64,000 nucleotides of DNA, taken from contig MU001696.1 of the NCBI GenBank assembly GCA_010093515.1, positions 208,258 through 272,257 on the forward strand. The letters run 5' to 3'. The notes under the pieces were generated by a model. That model ran no database searches. It was not told the origin of the DNA and saw nothing but the letters and a program-made list of their open reading frames with translations. Below are positions 45,440 through 57,094 of this stretch, in pieces; position 1 is the stretch's first letter; each line of letters opens with the position of its first letter. This stretch comes from Lineolata rhizophorae. Lineage: Eukaryota; Ascomycota; Dothideomycetes; Lineolatales; Lineolataceae. Both the position numbers and the translations under genes were made by a program.

Positions 45440-48400
45440 TCCGGGGTAAGTCGATCGTGACTACCGGCAACCAGGTAAAGAGCGAATAGGCTGAAAGGCA
45501 ATACCGCACGGCCGCCCTTCTGGCGAGAAGCAAATCGCGAAACAACCACGTCACCGAACGCAAACAACTTTCGCATGTATCGAAGGTCGCGACGGAGAAG
45601 TCGAAGTTTGTGATGAGTGCAACAGTGCAGAGAGAAGGAGGATGCACGACGGGCAAGCTAACGGCTGGCGGCGCACGACCCAGCGGGCTAATGAGCGCCT
45701 CCGAAGCGTAGATTGAGCACTAGGCGCCGAGTGTCCTGGGTGGGTGACGAGCGGATCGTAGCGAAATTAGAGCGTGTGGAGTGCGGAACCCCCCTGATCC
45801 CCGACAGGGCCCTACGGCCGTCGAGAGCGCCCCCACGGCGACGGCCGAGTCGACGACGCGTCTTATTACGGTGCTGTCCACCGGATTCAGAAGAATGAGA
45901 GGGCAAGGGCGATATATTGCGGCGAAAACAAGACTGTCAAATTTCGTGAGGCGCTAAGCAAATGGGAGCCGGGCGAGTAGCGGAGAGGTTTGCGAGAGAG
46001 GGAGGAGGAGGAGCAGGATAGGTCGAGTGGCCGTCGAAGCGGTCTCTGGCAGCTGGCGGGCGCTTGCGCTGAGGCGATTGCAGCAGGCCGGCATCGCCAA
46101 AAGGAGATGCGCGCCTTCACGGACGAGGAGGCGCAGGGTCCAAACCCAAAACTGCAGAAGCAGCCGCGGGCCGGACAGGGCGAGTTTGGCATGCGCGCGA
46201 ACCGCAGCTCAGCTAAACCCGCTTTGCACCGGCAACGTCCTGAAACGAGCAGGTGTTCAAGCCTTCGATCAAGCCCCCTTCAAGCGCCTGGCGGACTCGG
46301 CGGACTGGCAGCGAGCCTCCTGCTGCAGCCTGCCGCGCTGTTATCCCCACCATCGACTGGTGCCACACCGCCAGCCTTGGCTGCCCCCGGCCAGATGCGC
46401 TTATTTTTCCCTGCGCACGCTTGCTTCCTCGAGTGCCCTGGCCATCGCAGAACACGCGACTCCTTACGATCGTCAATCTCTAGCTAGTAGCCCAGCCGAC
46501 GGACGATCAACTAGTATATGTACCTACATACACTCGGCCAGGCGGTTCGGGGCGAAGGGAGGCCATCGGAGCTCCGAGATCATCGCCGACGCGTGCGGTG
46601 TTCGAGATATTGAGATCTTCTAGAAAGATGCGCGTCAACACGCAATTCCAAAATGTTTTGCCTTCTGGTTGAGCGTGATCCAATGGCCGGAGGGGACCCG
46701 CCGGCTCCGCGTGGTGACGGCCGGACACGGCGTCCAACCAGCGTCGGGCTACCCCTGATCGCCAGGCTCATTTGCTGAATCAAGACCGCGGCCATCGTCG
46801 AGCGAGCCGGGATTGCGTGTTGCTCGTCGCTCGACCGACAGGAGCGCGGCCCGCCAGCCACTGGCTCGCTGCCGGCAACTGGCCGGCGCGTGCGCGCGGG
46901 CACCGTCGGCCTCCGCCAGGGCCGCCGCTTTTCACACAATCTGTACATATGTACTACGTAGTACGCAGTATGTATGCACCTACGGTACGGAGTACTCCGT
47001 ACCTGGACGTCTACTGCAGCCGCCTACGGCTTGCCCGCCCCCGATGCCAGGCCGCTTCTTGTTTGAGGCCGTCCTGCCATGGGCAACCCCGTCGGCCTAT
47101 AGCCCTCTCCCAAACCACCATTGACACTTTCAAACGAAAAAAAGAGAAGCCCCGCGAGTTCGCGTGCTCTCAGTTTTGTCAGCTCTGCGACTTCTCGCGC
47201 CGAACGAGATGCGCCTACCCAGCCAGCTGAAACCCTTCAAAGCGGGCTCCGGGCGTTTCGTGCCGTCTACCGAGAACCGGCCGCGTTCTATACCTAGGTA
47301 TCGTATAAGACCCTTCCTCGGCTACTCGACTCCGTGACAGGGCAGCTCGGCCTGCTTAAGAGACAGCCTGCGTCCCGCATTGAAGACCACCTCGGCCCGT
47401 GATGCTTTCTGCTCGTGCCTCCGGAGTTCAAAACAGATCCACCAGGGAGTTTCCGGGATCTGTGGTCTGTACGTCGCTACCAACGAATCGCTCAACGTGT
47501 CTCCAGACATCTTGATTTTACGTAAAGAGTTTCTAGCAGCACTTGCTTTGCCCGCTGAAAGCCGACCAGTCGTTTGTCGAACGGAGTGCAGCGGGCAGAA
47601 ACGGGAAACGCGGAAAGTCGCAGAAGTTTGAACTCACCTACGCCAAGGCCGATTTCGCGAAAGTTTAGGTCGTCGGTCCTCCGACGCAGCTGCACGCTGC
47701 AGACGTCGAGGGGAGTTGCAGAGTCCACGAGACTCAAACGCGTCGCTGAACAGTCGGAGCTCACGAGAGGTCATGCCCGCCCACTCCGCTCCATGCAGAT
47801 AAGAGGCGTACCTATGCTGGCGTACCTAGACACATCACGATGATGCTCCCTTAGTGACTCCCCAGTGAAGTCGCGTCGGCAGGACCTACCCTCCCATCGA
47901 AGCCCGGCTTTCCGTGCAAGATAAGCGCCCTGCAGCCTACATAACGACTCAGAAGCGATCCTAGCTAAATGGGCAGCTAACTCGGAAGTCAGTCCCTGCG
48001 CACGCTGCAGCATATGTCCTAATGGCTTAACTAGAAGATTCCATCTCTCACATCAACCGTCGCGATGCATGCTTCCTTGGGCATTTCTTCCCCAGCCTGT
48101 CGTCGCGCGAGACGGGGCCACCCAGTCGTGCGATCCGAAGCTAACGTATGAGATAGGAGGACTAACGCGGAGGGCTCGGGCTCCAAGTGATGCCTCCCGT
48201 AATTCCGAGCCTTAGTCAACTGCACGTCAACTTCATGTTCGGTACATTGATTGATCACATGGCCGTCTTATCGTACTGTCGGCTGCCTAGTGTTCTAGCT
48301 AGCAATTTCTAGCGTTCAACTTCCAGTGGTGGAACATTGTACGTCGTACGCACGTCCGGCATCGGTAGTGAATTTCTTACCCGTCTAACCAACAAGAATT

Positions 48401-49557
48401 GTTCAAAGCTGTAGGGTTACGGGAACAGGTCTACATACTATGTTCAGTCATTTTAAGTTAAATCAGAAGTGTTCCCAAAATCGCGGCGCGTCTCTTTTAC
48501 TTCTCAAATCTCAAAGGGCTCCCATCGGTCTAGAACAGATTCGTTTACCCGGAGCCATGCCCGTGGTGCTCATAACCCAAAATGTGCACCGCGCCATCTG
48601 TACAATCTTATCACCATCTCTCTAGCACTTTTCTCCAGACTAGGCTATTGAGGGAATTGCGGCATCGTACGGTTCTCCCTTTTCTCCGGAGTGCGGTATG
48701 CGCTTGCGCGACCGACCGGCAAGTGCATTGAGCACATATCGGAGGATCATCGGGCACACGAACCGGCTCTGCCGCAATCCATCGCTATGGTGCTTGAGCT
48801 GAAGTCGTATCGTGCTCTGCAATTTGCTGGAGCCTCTCGTACCCCTCCACATCGCAGTGGTGGAGGTTAGCATGCGGCCTGTGCGGATGGAGGGGTCATG
48901 ACCGGCCTCCCGGCCAATCAAACGACGCGGTGCGGCAGTCGGGTTGCCAAAATCGGTGATGTGTCACCGCATGCTATCGGCGGTGCCTTGGAGCCCTGGA
49001 CTACATGCGCTAGCTATCGGCTGCAAGCGCGTAGGTGCAGTGACTGGTTGGACCCTTCTCACCATTGTATTGGGCCCCACCATCGCACATACCGCTCCTC
49101 CGTAGCACTCCGAGAACGGACGACGAAATAAACTACATAAGGCCGCTCTGCTCCCTCCATTTTCAAAAGACACCACTCTTCTCGAACAGATTCGCTTCGT
49201 GCTAAGGTCTTCGTCCTTCTCGCGCTCTTCAACTCCACTCGCTCTGGTGCAATTGATCTCCGGGGCCATCGCCCAGCCGTCACCATTTTCGCCAATCTTC
49301 TCAACTCGTGAGTTCCTCATCACTCTAGTTGTCCAGTTCTTTCCGTGTCGATGCCGAAAACCGCAAGGACGGATGAAAAGATGGCCGGTTTCCTCCCACC
49401 GAATTCGCATCCATTATTACAAAAAAGGGTAATCGTGACTTCTCTAACCTTTGCAACAGGGTCCACCACCCCTTCGCCGGCGCCAAGGCTACCTCCCCAG
49501 GGGTACCGGCGGACTTACCATACGTTGTCTAAGTCCCAGGTCTGAATCAGACTCAAT
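45440..49557. other. Gene-poor stretch, 4.1 kb
   Basis: No gene recognised on either strand. The first 1.5 kb is GC-rich and stop-poor, giving frames with Arg/Ala/Pro-rich noise. The 20-bp palindrome at 46984-47003 lies here. From about 49140 the DNA looks like the INO1 promoter and leader; a 5'-UTR intron is plausible at 49308-49459 (GTGAGT donor, CTAAC branch, CAACAG acceptor). Confidence 0.5.
46984..47003. repeat. 20-bp perfect palindrome
   Basis: GGTACGGAGTACTCCGTACC, the longest copy in this window of the dispersed TACGGAGTACTCCGTA element. TACGTAGTACG-like words lie just upstream (about 46953-46965). Confidence 0.9.
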
Positions 49558-51209
49558 ATGGCTCCTCATGCGGAAGAAAGCATGGTGTCGGGGAACGCGG
49601 GTGGTTCTGCTGCCTCCACCGGGGATCTCTTCAAGGTAAATTCCCCGAATGTGGAGTATACCAACGGCGAAATCAAGAGCAAATACACGTACCGCACTAC
49701 TTCGGTCAAGCGTGACGGCAATGGCAAGTTCACTGCCACTCCCAAGGAGACTTTGTACGACTTCAAGACGGATCGCAAGGTGCCTAAAACCGGCATGATG
49801 CTTGTCGGCTTGGGCGGTAACAATGGTACCACTGTCACCGCCGGTATCATTGCCAACAAGCGTGGCCTCGTCTGGGATACTCGCGAGGGCAAGCGTGCTG
49901 CCAACTACTATGGTTCTGTCGTTATGGGCTCGACCATCAAGCTGGGCACGGAAGCCGAGACCGGCAAGGAGGTCAACGTCCCGTTCCACGACATGCTTCC
50001 CATGGTCCACCCAAACGACCTCGTCATCGGTGGTTGGGACATCAGCGGCATGAACCTGGCAGAGGCTATGGACAGGGCCCAGGTTCTCGAGCCGTCCCTA
50101 AAGTCCCAAGTCTACAAGGAGATGGCTACCATGAAGCCTCTTCCGAGCATCTACTACCCGGACTTTATCGCTGCCAACCAGGAGGATCGTGCGGACAACC
50201 TTGTGCCCGGGAGAAAAGCGTGCATGGCGCATGTTGAGAAAATTCGCCAGGATATCCGGTATGTTCACTAACATAACTTGTATTCAGCCTACCCACCTAA
50301 CAGATATACAGTGAGTTCAAGGCTGCGAACAATTTGGACAAAGTGATTGTGCAGTGGACTGCCAATACCGAGCGTTACGCGGACCTCATCGAGGGTGTCA
50401 ACGACACTGCCGAGAACCTCCTGAAGGCCATTGAGAACGGCCATGCCGAGGTTGCGCCTTCGACAGTCTTCGCTGTCGCGTGTATCCTAGAGAATGCGCC
50501 CTTCATCAATGGTTCTCCCCAGAACACTTTTGTTCCAGGATGCATCGACCTTGCCGAGAAGCATGGCGCCTTCCTCGGTGGCGATGACTTCAAGTCGGGC
50601 CAGACCAAGATGAAGTCGGCCATGGTCGAGTTCCTTGTCAACGCCGGCATCAAGCTCACGTCCATCTCGTCGTACAACCACCTAGGCAACAACGACGGCA
50701 AGAACCTGAGCTCGCAGAAGCAGTTCCGATCCAAGGAGATCTCCAAGTCCAACGTGGTGGATGACATGGTGGCCGCCAACTCGGTGCTGTACAAGAAGGA
50801 CGAGCACCCGGACCACTGCGTCGTCATCAAGTATATGCCGGCCGTGGGAGACAACAAGCGCGCCCTCGACGAGTACTACGCCGAGATCTTCCTCGGCGGC
50901 CACCAGATGATCTCCATCTTCAACATGTGCGAAGACTCGCTGCTCGCGTCGCCGCTCATCATCGACCTCGTCCTCATCTGTGAGATGATGACACGCATCC
51001 AGTGGAGGGCCGCTGGCAAGGCCGACTACGCCGGCTTTCATTCCGTCCTCAGCGTCCTCAGCTACATGCTGAAGGCGCCCTTGACGCCGCCCGGAACCCC
51101 GGTCGTTAATGCGCTCAACAAGCAGCGTGCCGCGCTAACCAACATCTTCCGCGCCTGCGTCGGCCTCGAGCCCGAGAATGACATGACCCTCGAGCACAAG
51201 CTGTTTTAG
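49558..51209 (+). CDS. INO1: myo-Inositol-3-phosphate synthase (INO1)
   Basis: An NAD-dependent cytosolic enzyme that converts glucose 6-phosphate to 1D-myo-inositol 3-phosphate, the committed step to inositol and phosphatidylinositol. Exons: 49558-50258 and 50312-51209, with a 53-nt intron (GTATGT donor, TATACAG acceptor) restoring [18 protein letters not shown]; 532 aa, the normal length. The dinucleotide loop is [14 protein letters not shown], and active-site region motifs include [14 protein letters not shown] and [11 protein letters not shown]. The C-terminal block ends [11 protein letters not shown]. All family blocks are present and undamaged. Inositol-responsive regulation is known in yeast, but I could not identify a convincing element upstream. 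Confidence 0.97.
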
Positions 51210-51680
51210 ACGCTTGGTCGAATGGCTAGCTCTACACTTGGGGTGATCCACGTTCGTTAGCTCGGGCGTTTTGAATTCAACTTCAAACTAAATCCAGACC
51301 CCCTATGGAATTGCACATGCATTGTTCAACCATTGCACGATTTCGTCTTTTATGATGTTTCTCCTCGTTTGTCCCTTTAAACTACTAGCTCAGTCCTTAC
51401 CTCGGAATCAATTCAATCACTCTTTCAATTATTATCTGGCAATGACGTACTTGCGCCAACACCATGGCCCGACAACCTGGAAACAGTTCTTCGCCTGCTG
51501 CGTGACGCCCCACGTGACGAATGTCCCATGGTATCGTGGTCCCATGGTGTCATGGTACCGAACCAATGATCTCCGACAAGGCATCCCACCCCAAGGTTTA
51601 ACTTGCTATCGCAGTAATTGACCCATTCCTTCGTTCACTAGCATATCTAATTGCCACTGGTACGCAATAGACTAGGTAAA
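51210..51680. other. Intergenic, 470 bp
   Basis: This runs from the INO1 3' end to the OB-fold gene start. It holds a CCACGTGACG element near 51510 and the duplicated word CATGGT around 51528-51555. No gene is recognised. Confidence 0.5.
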
Positions 51681-53637
51681 ATGCCACCCCACAATCCTTC
51701 AATTCAGTCATACTTCCCATCCACCTCCTCCTCTCGCCCTACTGAGGCGACGTCTTCTTCGTCCTCTTCCCGCCCCGGTGATGGTTTTACGGCGGCCGAA
51801 CTCGAACGCGCCCTCAACCCACCGGTCAATCCGCCCTGGAGACCCGCCCACGAGTATGACGAGGTAGAAATCGCGGAGCTAGTTCCCGGCCCTCGCCGCG
51901 TGACATTTATGGGGCGCATCGTGAACTTATACGACCGGGCGATGCCGAGCAAGGCGCCCAATGCAGCCCGGGGCTGTCTAAAGCTGATCGTCAAGGACAA
52001 TACGGGTGCTATCACTGTAACCTTTTTCTCCCCGGATCTCCTCGAAATCGGAATAGAAACGTCACGAAGGGAGGCTCTAACCCACTGTCATCCTGCAGGT
52101 CCGTCTCTGGTATGCCCGTACCCCCTATCACCTCTACCTGGGCCTACTCGTCAGCGTGTGGACGCCGCACATCTCCAACGGTGAGCCCGGCAGCCTGGCT
52201 CCGCCGAGCGCCCCTTTCGTCACGAGCATCTTCCCCGAGCGCGACCGCGGGTGCCACTTCATGGTGCACAAAAACAGCGACGATGGTACGCTGTACAACG
52301 CGCCGCTTCGGTACCAGGTTCGGAGGCCGCTGGGGGGTCTGATGACGCTAAAGAGTTTCACGGATGGTGGATATGAAGTCGAAGGGGCAAAGATTCTAGT
52401 CTGTGTGAAGAGCTTGGGCCCGAAGAAGAAGTGTAGGTTTGCACGACATCTCAAGAGCCTATGTGAATATGTGGGGAGCGAGTGGCTAATATTGATTGCT
52501 TTTCGCCGCAGTTACGAACAAGAAAGGCCTGCCGAGTGAGAGAGTGCAAGTTCAAATATTTGATGACACGGCCGAAGGAACGCTGGATTTATGGGACACC
52601 TCTACTGCATCGGCTGCGCACTGGACCGCTTCCAATACTGTCCTACTCATCAGCTCTCCGGGATGGCACGCTGATAGGAGGGTCAAAATCTACTTAACAT
52701 CTAGCACGTTCATTGACGTTGATCCGAACATTCCAGACGCCGAGTGGTTGTGGCGCTTCGCACAGAGGCTGACTAGACGTGAGCATGTCAATCCGCCATT
52801 TCCAGAGGGTGGTAAGCATGCCGAGAGCGAACAAAGCGGATCTCATGACCTAAAATTTGCATGTAGTGTTTGACTTCGAGATGGCGATGAGCTCTCCGAT
52901 GAGAGTGAAATACTTGCTGGCAGATATTGATGAGTTGTGAGTTATCTCTCAATGTAGTTCCATTCGTAATATTGATGTGTGCTAACCACGATCATTTATT
53001 CCTTAAAAGTGCTCGATCTGCGCCTCAAGGTCATGGTCGTTCCTCATTCTTCTGAGCAAATTGAGTCAGGCTAATATTCAGCAGAAAAATTTGTCGGATA
53101 TCTGAATGTTCTTGTGCTGGAGACGAATATTGTTTCCAACTTCCGCCGTCACATGCTTATGTGTAATGAATGGTAGGTGGAATGGCAACTCTGTACCCCT
53201 ATACAACGTGTAGTTGATGAATTAAGATGGATTAACTTGATGGCATAGTTGCGGCATCCCTATTTTCAACAACAGCACATCCACCGCATGCAAACAGTGC
53301 GACCAACCGGTTCAATTACGACCGAATCCGAAGATTGTAAATACATCAGCTCCTATGATATGTCTTAAAGCCATGTTAAATGCATGCTAACTTAAATAAG
53401 ATTGGAACACTGGTCGACGAAACCGGCTCCACCAGCCCCGGCAACCTGATACTTTCCAATCTTGCATGGGCGAATATCCTCGGTCAGACGAACGATGAAC
53501 TTGTGAGCAGCCCTGTTAACGACCTACTGCAGCTAGAAGAGCGTCTGCTATACCGCCATATGACGCTTGTCTTTGGGTGGGCTGCTGAGGAAGAGAATGT
53601 GGGCAGGTTGTGCGTATATGATGTCCAGGTTTGTTAA
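51681..53637 (+). CDS. OB-fold protein, RPA1/MEIOB-like
   Basis: A probable single-stranded-DNA-binding protein built like the large RPA subunit or its meiotic paralogue MEIOB. Exons: 51681-52016, 52099-52432, 52512-52811, 52867-52936, 53010-53029, 53085-53172, 53249-53336, 53401-53637 (490 aa). Splicing joins the OB-fold strand text KDNTGAIT to VRLWYARTPYHLYLG and then LVSVWTPHISNGE. The C-terminal part resembles RPA1 DBD-C: a zinc-finger-like C-x2-C...C-x2-C (MCNECCGIPIF, ACKQCDQPV), then NPKIIGTLVDETG and WANILGQTNDEL. The 5' splice of exon 1 was chosen because reading on would break the strand pattern. The 20-nt fifth exon is small but keeps frame. The true end may lie further on, to about 53979, through small exons. 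Neither a meiotic role nor the family subgroup is proved. Confidence 0.7.
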
Positions 53638-53900
53638 CATCCTACAACATCACGATAAAGCTAGTAGTAGGTAGCATGAGCGACGACTGTGACCTCGTGA
53701 AAGAGAGGTGAGCTACTCAGTCGATATAGCTAGAGGAGCTTAAGAATCCCAATCTTATGTTACGTCAAGTCGCTCTTGTGATATCTTCAGCAGCGTTACC
53801 CACTCGGTTAGCCAGAGCCAGCAAACAATTGACTTCCCTCCGCAGGAGACCTCGAGCACCCTTGACTCTTTAGAATATGAACAAAAGACTTTCACTTCAG

Positions 53901-53961
53901 GTAAGTTGGTCTAGCGGAAAATACTCGGCTAACTTTTTCCATAGGTCATGGGTTTGATTCT
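53901..53961 (+). other. Intron-like segment with tRNA-type A and B boxes
   Basis: This segment has a pol III A-box match (TGGTCTAGCGG, 53907-53917) and a B-box-like match (GGTTTGATTCT, 53951-53961), as in a decayed tRNA or SINE head. The same bases read as a good 44-nt intron (GTAAGT at 53901, GCTAAC branch, CCATAG at 53944) that would extend the OB-fold gene. No good acceptor or anticodon stem forms, so the intron reading is preferred. Confidence 0.3.
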
Positions 53962-53979
53962 CACCTACGACATAGATAG

Positions 53980-55207
53980 AATTTCCCCCCTTCGCCGCCG
54001 CCGTCCTGCCCCATCATGTATATAACTTAAAAAAAAAGGGGGTTTTTCTCTTTTATCAACCTTAATATTTTCGACTCCATAGAAACCTGGAAAATATCGG
54101 CGAAGTTTTAACTAGGTGCGTACGCCTCGTGGGGGGGTTGCTTGCAAAAGTGTATCTCTAGCCAACATACAAACATAATCGCTTTTGCATCTTTTAACCG
54201 TTTATTCTGAGTAGATCTCTGACTGAAGCTAATCCGTGATGCATATTTTGAAGAAAATTCGCAGATAGCTTGAGAATCCTCGCTCGTGCTAGTGCTCGAG
54301 GTATTGTAATGAATGATGGGCAGCGTAGATATCCTTCTTTCACTAATAGAAGCAAGCCTGAGGCCCTGAACCTGTACATTCTGAAGATTCTAGACTACGG
54401 GATTTAGTTATTACTAAATGCTTATTCTCTGCTAGACAATTGGGAACGTCACATCCAACCTGTTGCTCGCTGAACCCCTCTTTTCATAATCTATGAAGAC
54501 TCGTGACACGCACTTCACGTCTCCTTCCATCGCTACCAATTAGGACGTTTCCTAGTCAGGCGATAGGCCTATTCTTCACATTGAAAGGTGATGCACGCTT
54601 GCCTTCAGATTTAGGTTTGGAAATATTTTGCATTTTCATCGTTTTTAGCAGAAGTTGCAGGAGAAAGGGAACATACCGTGAGGCCATAGATGACAAGCAC
54701 TCTAGCATTATCGGCACAAACATGAGGCTTTACAAACGGCAGCAGTTCATCCACGTAGGCCAACAATTAGCTCTTTAGATTCCGCTTCCATAGACTTTAG
54801 TGTGCATCTGAATAATCCTGTACAGTTTACACGAGTTTGATCAAGCTGAGTACCGCAGTGAATATGCTGGCCTGTAGAAGCCATGAAGAGCACCAGTTGA
54901 TAGACAAAGTATCCAGCCACAAAGAGTTTACAAAAACGTGCGCTCAAGCGGACCCTCCAGAGAAGCTAATGCACTGAAGAAAAGTCATCTAATGCGGAAA
55001 AGTAGGTCCCGTAGGCCCCTACACAGAATGAACGCAACTCCAGCCTAGATATCCATGCCACTACGCCAAACTGAAAGCGCCCACATAATACACCACCCGC
55101 CATCATGCTTGTCATCCGAATTGGAAAGAAACACCAAACCAATTAGTAAAGGATCACACCCGATCGCCCCAGCAACTTCGCGTGTCTCTTTAGTTGCAGA
55201 CGACCCA
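53980..55207. other. Intergenic, 1.2 kb
   Basis: This runs from the OB-fold gene to the DSN1 3' end (convergent). It starts with a short A-run and pyrimidine-rich DNA near 53979-54060 and is AT-rich afterwards. No gene or RNA is recognised. Confidence 0.5.
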
Positions 55208-57094
55208 TTACCTGTCTTTGTCTGCTAGTGCACCTGAGAGAGCTCTCAGCACCTCCTTCGTCCCGATCCCCTCCGTCCCTGCTCGTTCCTTCGCAGCCCT
55301 GTCCCTTTCCTCTAATTGTTGGACCGCAGATCCCAATATACGATCGGCAACGCGGTCTGCTGCAAGGCGGTATTGCGACAACTTGTGAATGCCATCGGCA
55401 AAGATATCCACTGTGGGTTCTAAAGTAGATGTGACGTGCCGGACTCGGGATTGTATTTCAGCGACATATTGCGGAATAAGGGAAGAAGTTCCAGAGGGTG
55501 GCGCCTGGCTCAAAGACGGCGCCTGGGCAAATGACAAGGATTCCGCGAGAGAAGACAGGATTTCTACTTGCGCTGGGTCATCTAATAGCGAAGCATCGAT
55601 CTGCGTGATCTTCCTCTCCGAATCCTCGCCGGGGGAAGCCTTAGCCTTTGCTTTTGAGGACTGTGACAATGCAGCCGAACTGTCCTTTAGGAGGGTGTCC
55701 CATGATCTCTTCTCTTCTTGAAGTCTACGGAAGACAGTGAGCCTCTATTACTTTGAAGATGTGCCAAGAAACATAATCCTTACCGTTTAACTTCTTCCTC
55801 AAGCTCCTGGAGTTTTTGAGCATTTTGGACATTTCGCGGATTCGGCTGCTTGACTAAAGGCTCGTTCGCTGCATCGTCTTGCTCCTCCTGGTTCACAAAT
55901 CAGCACCCTCAACTAGACAAGAGTAGACGAAAAAGTGCGGCCTTACTCTATCAAACCAGTTACTCATCTCAGATTTGTTAGAGAAGTCGTCTAGGAGCTC
56001 CTGCTGTATTGCTCGCGCTTCGGAGTTGTTAGCTCCATGACATTATGCATCGGAATCTATAAACTTACCAGCCATGATAGCATTCGAATCTGGAACGTGG
56101 CCAGATGGCTTCTCTGGCAAGGCTCGGGTACCGCACCAGCTGAGGAGTTGCTTCATCCTGCGAGGTTCGGGAAGACTCTGTTCGATATGCTTGTAGAAGT
56201 TTTGCGTCTCTACTTCCGAGTGAGGTACAGCATTTGACGTGCCGCTGTCGATTAGAGAACTTGCACGCCTGCCTCGTAGGCCAGTGCTGCTTCGCCGACG
56301 GCCATCTTTCCCGCTTCCCTTTCGCATTTCCTTGTTCCTCTTGATGACGGGGGTATCGGCGAATGGAAGAGCGATTTTTGTCGGGGACCGAACTTTCTCA
56401 ACTTGTAAAGCGTCATCAATAACCTTGATGCCATTCACTTCGTCGTCATCCCGGAAATCTTTCGATGCCCCTTTCTTCCCGGTACGCTTCTTCGTAGGCT
56501 CCGGAGGTGGCGTTTTCTGGATATTGTCGCCCGAGAGCCTCGCAGAGCGTCTTCGCGTGGTAGGACCTTCACCCTCATCCTGCTGAGCAGGGGGCGCGGT
56601 CAGAGCGGGTTCCTTCTGCCGTCGTGTTGATTTCTTTGGTGCGGACGCAGTTGAGGCTTGCTCTTCTTGAATAGGTTCGGGAACTTGTGGTTGCTTCGTC
56701 TTTGTCCGCTTTGACTTTGCACGCGAGAATTGAAAGCCGTCGTCATCCTCGTCATATGCTATTACCATGAGAAAGCTCTAGTCAGTTCAAGTTCGCGCCT
56801 AGAAACACAACAACACCGTCTTGCGCTAGCATTGTCCAATTGATTGACGCAGGCGCGTCGCAGAGGCTAATGTAGCCTACGAGACAACTCACAAATCTTC
56901 TGCTTCTTCGACCGCGCGCCGTTGGCTTTTCCACCACCAGCATCAGAAGTTTTGGTCGCGTCGGTCTTGGCCTTCTTCACGGGCGGGGCATCGTCGTCCT
57001 CGAACGCGAGCCTGGCGCTTCGACGACGCGCCGGGCGCTGCGTGGAGGACATGTTCAGCGTCTGCAGCGGCTCGCGGCGGATTACGGCAGTCAT
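55208..57094 (-). CDS. DSN1: Kinetochore protein Dsn1/Mis13
   Basis: A subunit of the MIND/Mis12 complex, which ties the inner centromere (CENP-C) to the Ndc80 microtubule-binding complex. Exons: 57094-56893, 56758-56069, 56017-55947, 55887-55784, 55724-55208 (527 aa); the four introns of 51-134 nt keep frame. The N-terminal 160 residues are disordered and basic (RRRSARLAF, RRRSARLSGD). The conserved Dsn1 core follows: RRRSSTGLRGRRASSLIDSG, whose RRxSS/RRAS context matches the Aurora B target region, then HSEVETQNFYKHIEQSLPEP and MKQLLSWCGTRAL. The C-terminus is helical (LQELEEEVKRLQEEKRSWD) and ends in a charged tail. The start could also be the Met at 57052. Confidence 0.9.
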
